Positions 63,693-64,000 of a stretch of 64,000 nucleotides of DNA are shown in pieces. The notes below the pieces were generated by a model. That model had not been told where the DNA came from. It was given only the letters and a program-made list of their open reading frames with translations, and made no database searches. A program made the position numbers and the translations under genes. The DNA comes from Tolypeutes matacus (lineage: Eukaryota; Chordata; Mammalia; Cingulata; Chlamyphoridae): contig JAKSZT010054565.1 in the NCBI GenBank assembly GCA_026826555.1, positions 2,449,467-2,513,466 of the forward strand, given 5' to 3'. Position 1 is the stretch's first letter, and every line of letters starts with the position of its first letter.

Positions 63693-64000
63693 GTATTAGT
63701 CAGCCAAAGGGGTCTGATGCAAAGTACAGGAAATCTGTTGGCTTTTATAAAGGGTATTTATTTGGGGTAAAAAGCTTACAGTTAAAAGGCCCTAAAGAGT
63801 CCAACTCAAGCTACATGTTAAAGCAAGATGGCGGTTAATGTCTGTGAGGGTTCAGCCTTCCTTCTTCCTCTTAAGGCTCTGTGGTCCCAGTTTCTTCCAA
63901 TCTCAGCTGTAGGCTGGCATAAGACTTGTCTTCCAGGGTGTCTCAGCTCTCTGTTCTCTTCACAAGATCAGCTGTAAACTGTCAGGCGAATGGCTCATCT
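63693..64000 (-). mobile_element. Same LTR family, cut by the window end
   Basis: TGTATTAGTCAGCCAAAGG and AAATCTGTTGGCTTTTATAA match the copy at 50425. It interrupts an antisense L1. The other end lies outside the window. Confidence 0.72.

Overview
This window is mammalian genomic DNA, AT-rich and packed with retroelements. tRNA-Ala-like SINEs of the DAS type, in long, short and dimeric forms, together with the L1 subfamilies point to a xenarthran (armadillo, sloth or anteater). The sequence alone does not fix the species. No prokaryotic or CRISPR feature is present.

The only gene I can support is the middle of CEP89 (CCDC123/CEP123), a coiled-coil protein of centriolar distal appendages. 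It lies on the plus strand as 13 coding exons between 11501 and 62855, giving 1473 coding bases (491 codons) in one frame without a stop. The protein N-terminus and C-terminus lie outside the window. Every intron has consistent splice phases. One intron (27582-30717) starts with GC instead of GT.

Layout: 1-8320 is a pile of antisense L1 fragments with short retroposons. 8527-8884 is a hAT element. 9600-10200 and 11820-13600 are old antisense L1 pieces. 11501-34275 carries CEP89 exons 1-10 separated by introns with many SINEs. 34276-58851 is one 24.6-kb intron. It holds an antisense MLT1-type LTR, old L1 pieces, a processed TMEM161B pseudogene (38904-41528), and a full-length but inactive L1 (43479-49936) inserted in the same orientation into an older L1 (about 38110-53247). 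The older L1 also carries at least six SINE insertions, one of which was itself split by an LTR. Next come an MLT1 LTR, an internally deleted Tigger1 DNA transposon and further L1 debris. 58852-62855 carries exons 11-13, and 63130-64000 is an antisense L1 interrupted by another LTR copy.

The most interesting points are the GC-AG intron, the datable nesting of retroelements, two short retroposon families that I do not recognise as described units (about 380 bp and about 230-245 bp), a dimeric SINE with a conserved linker, a GACAATGAGCA-type minisatellite attached to SINE tails, a SINE with a flipped T-arm, and a SINE insertion whose tail carries a 16-base copy of the neighbouring L1. I see no wholly new protein-coding system. 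All conclusions come from reading the sequence and from recalled family knowledge; nothing was searched or computed.
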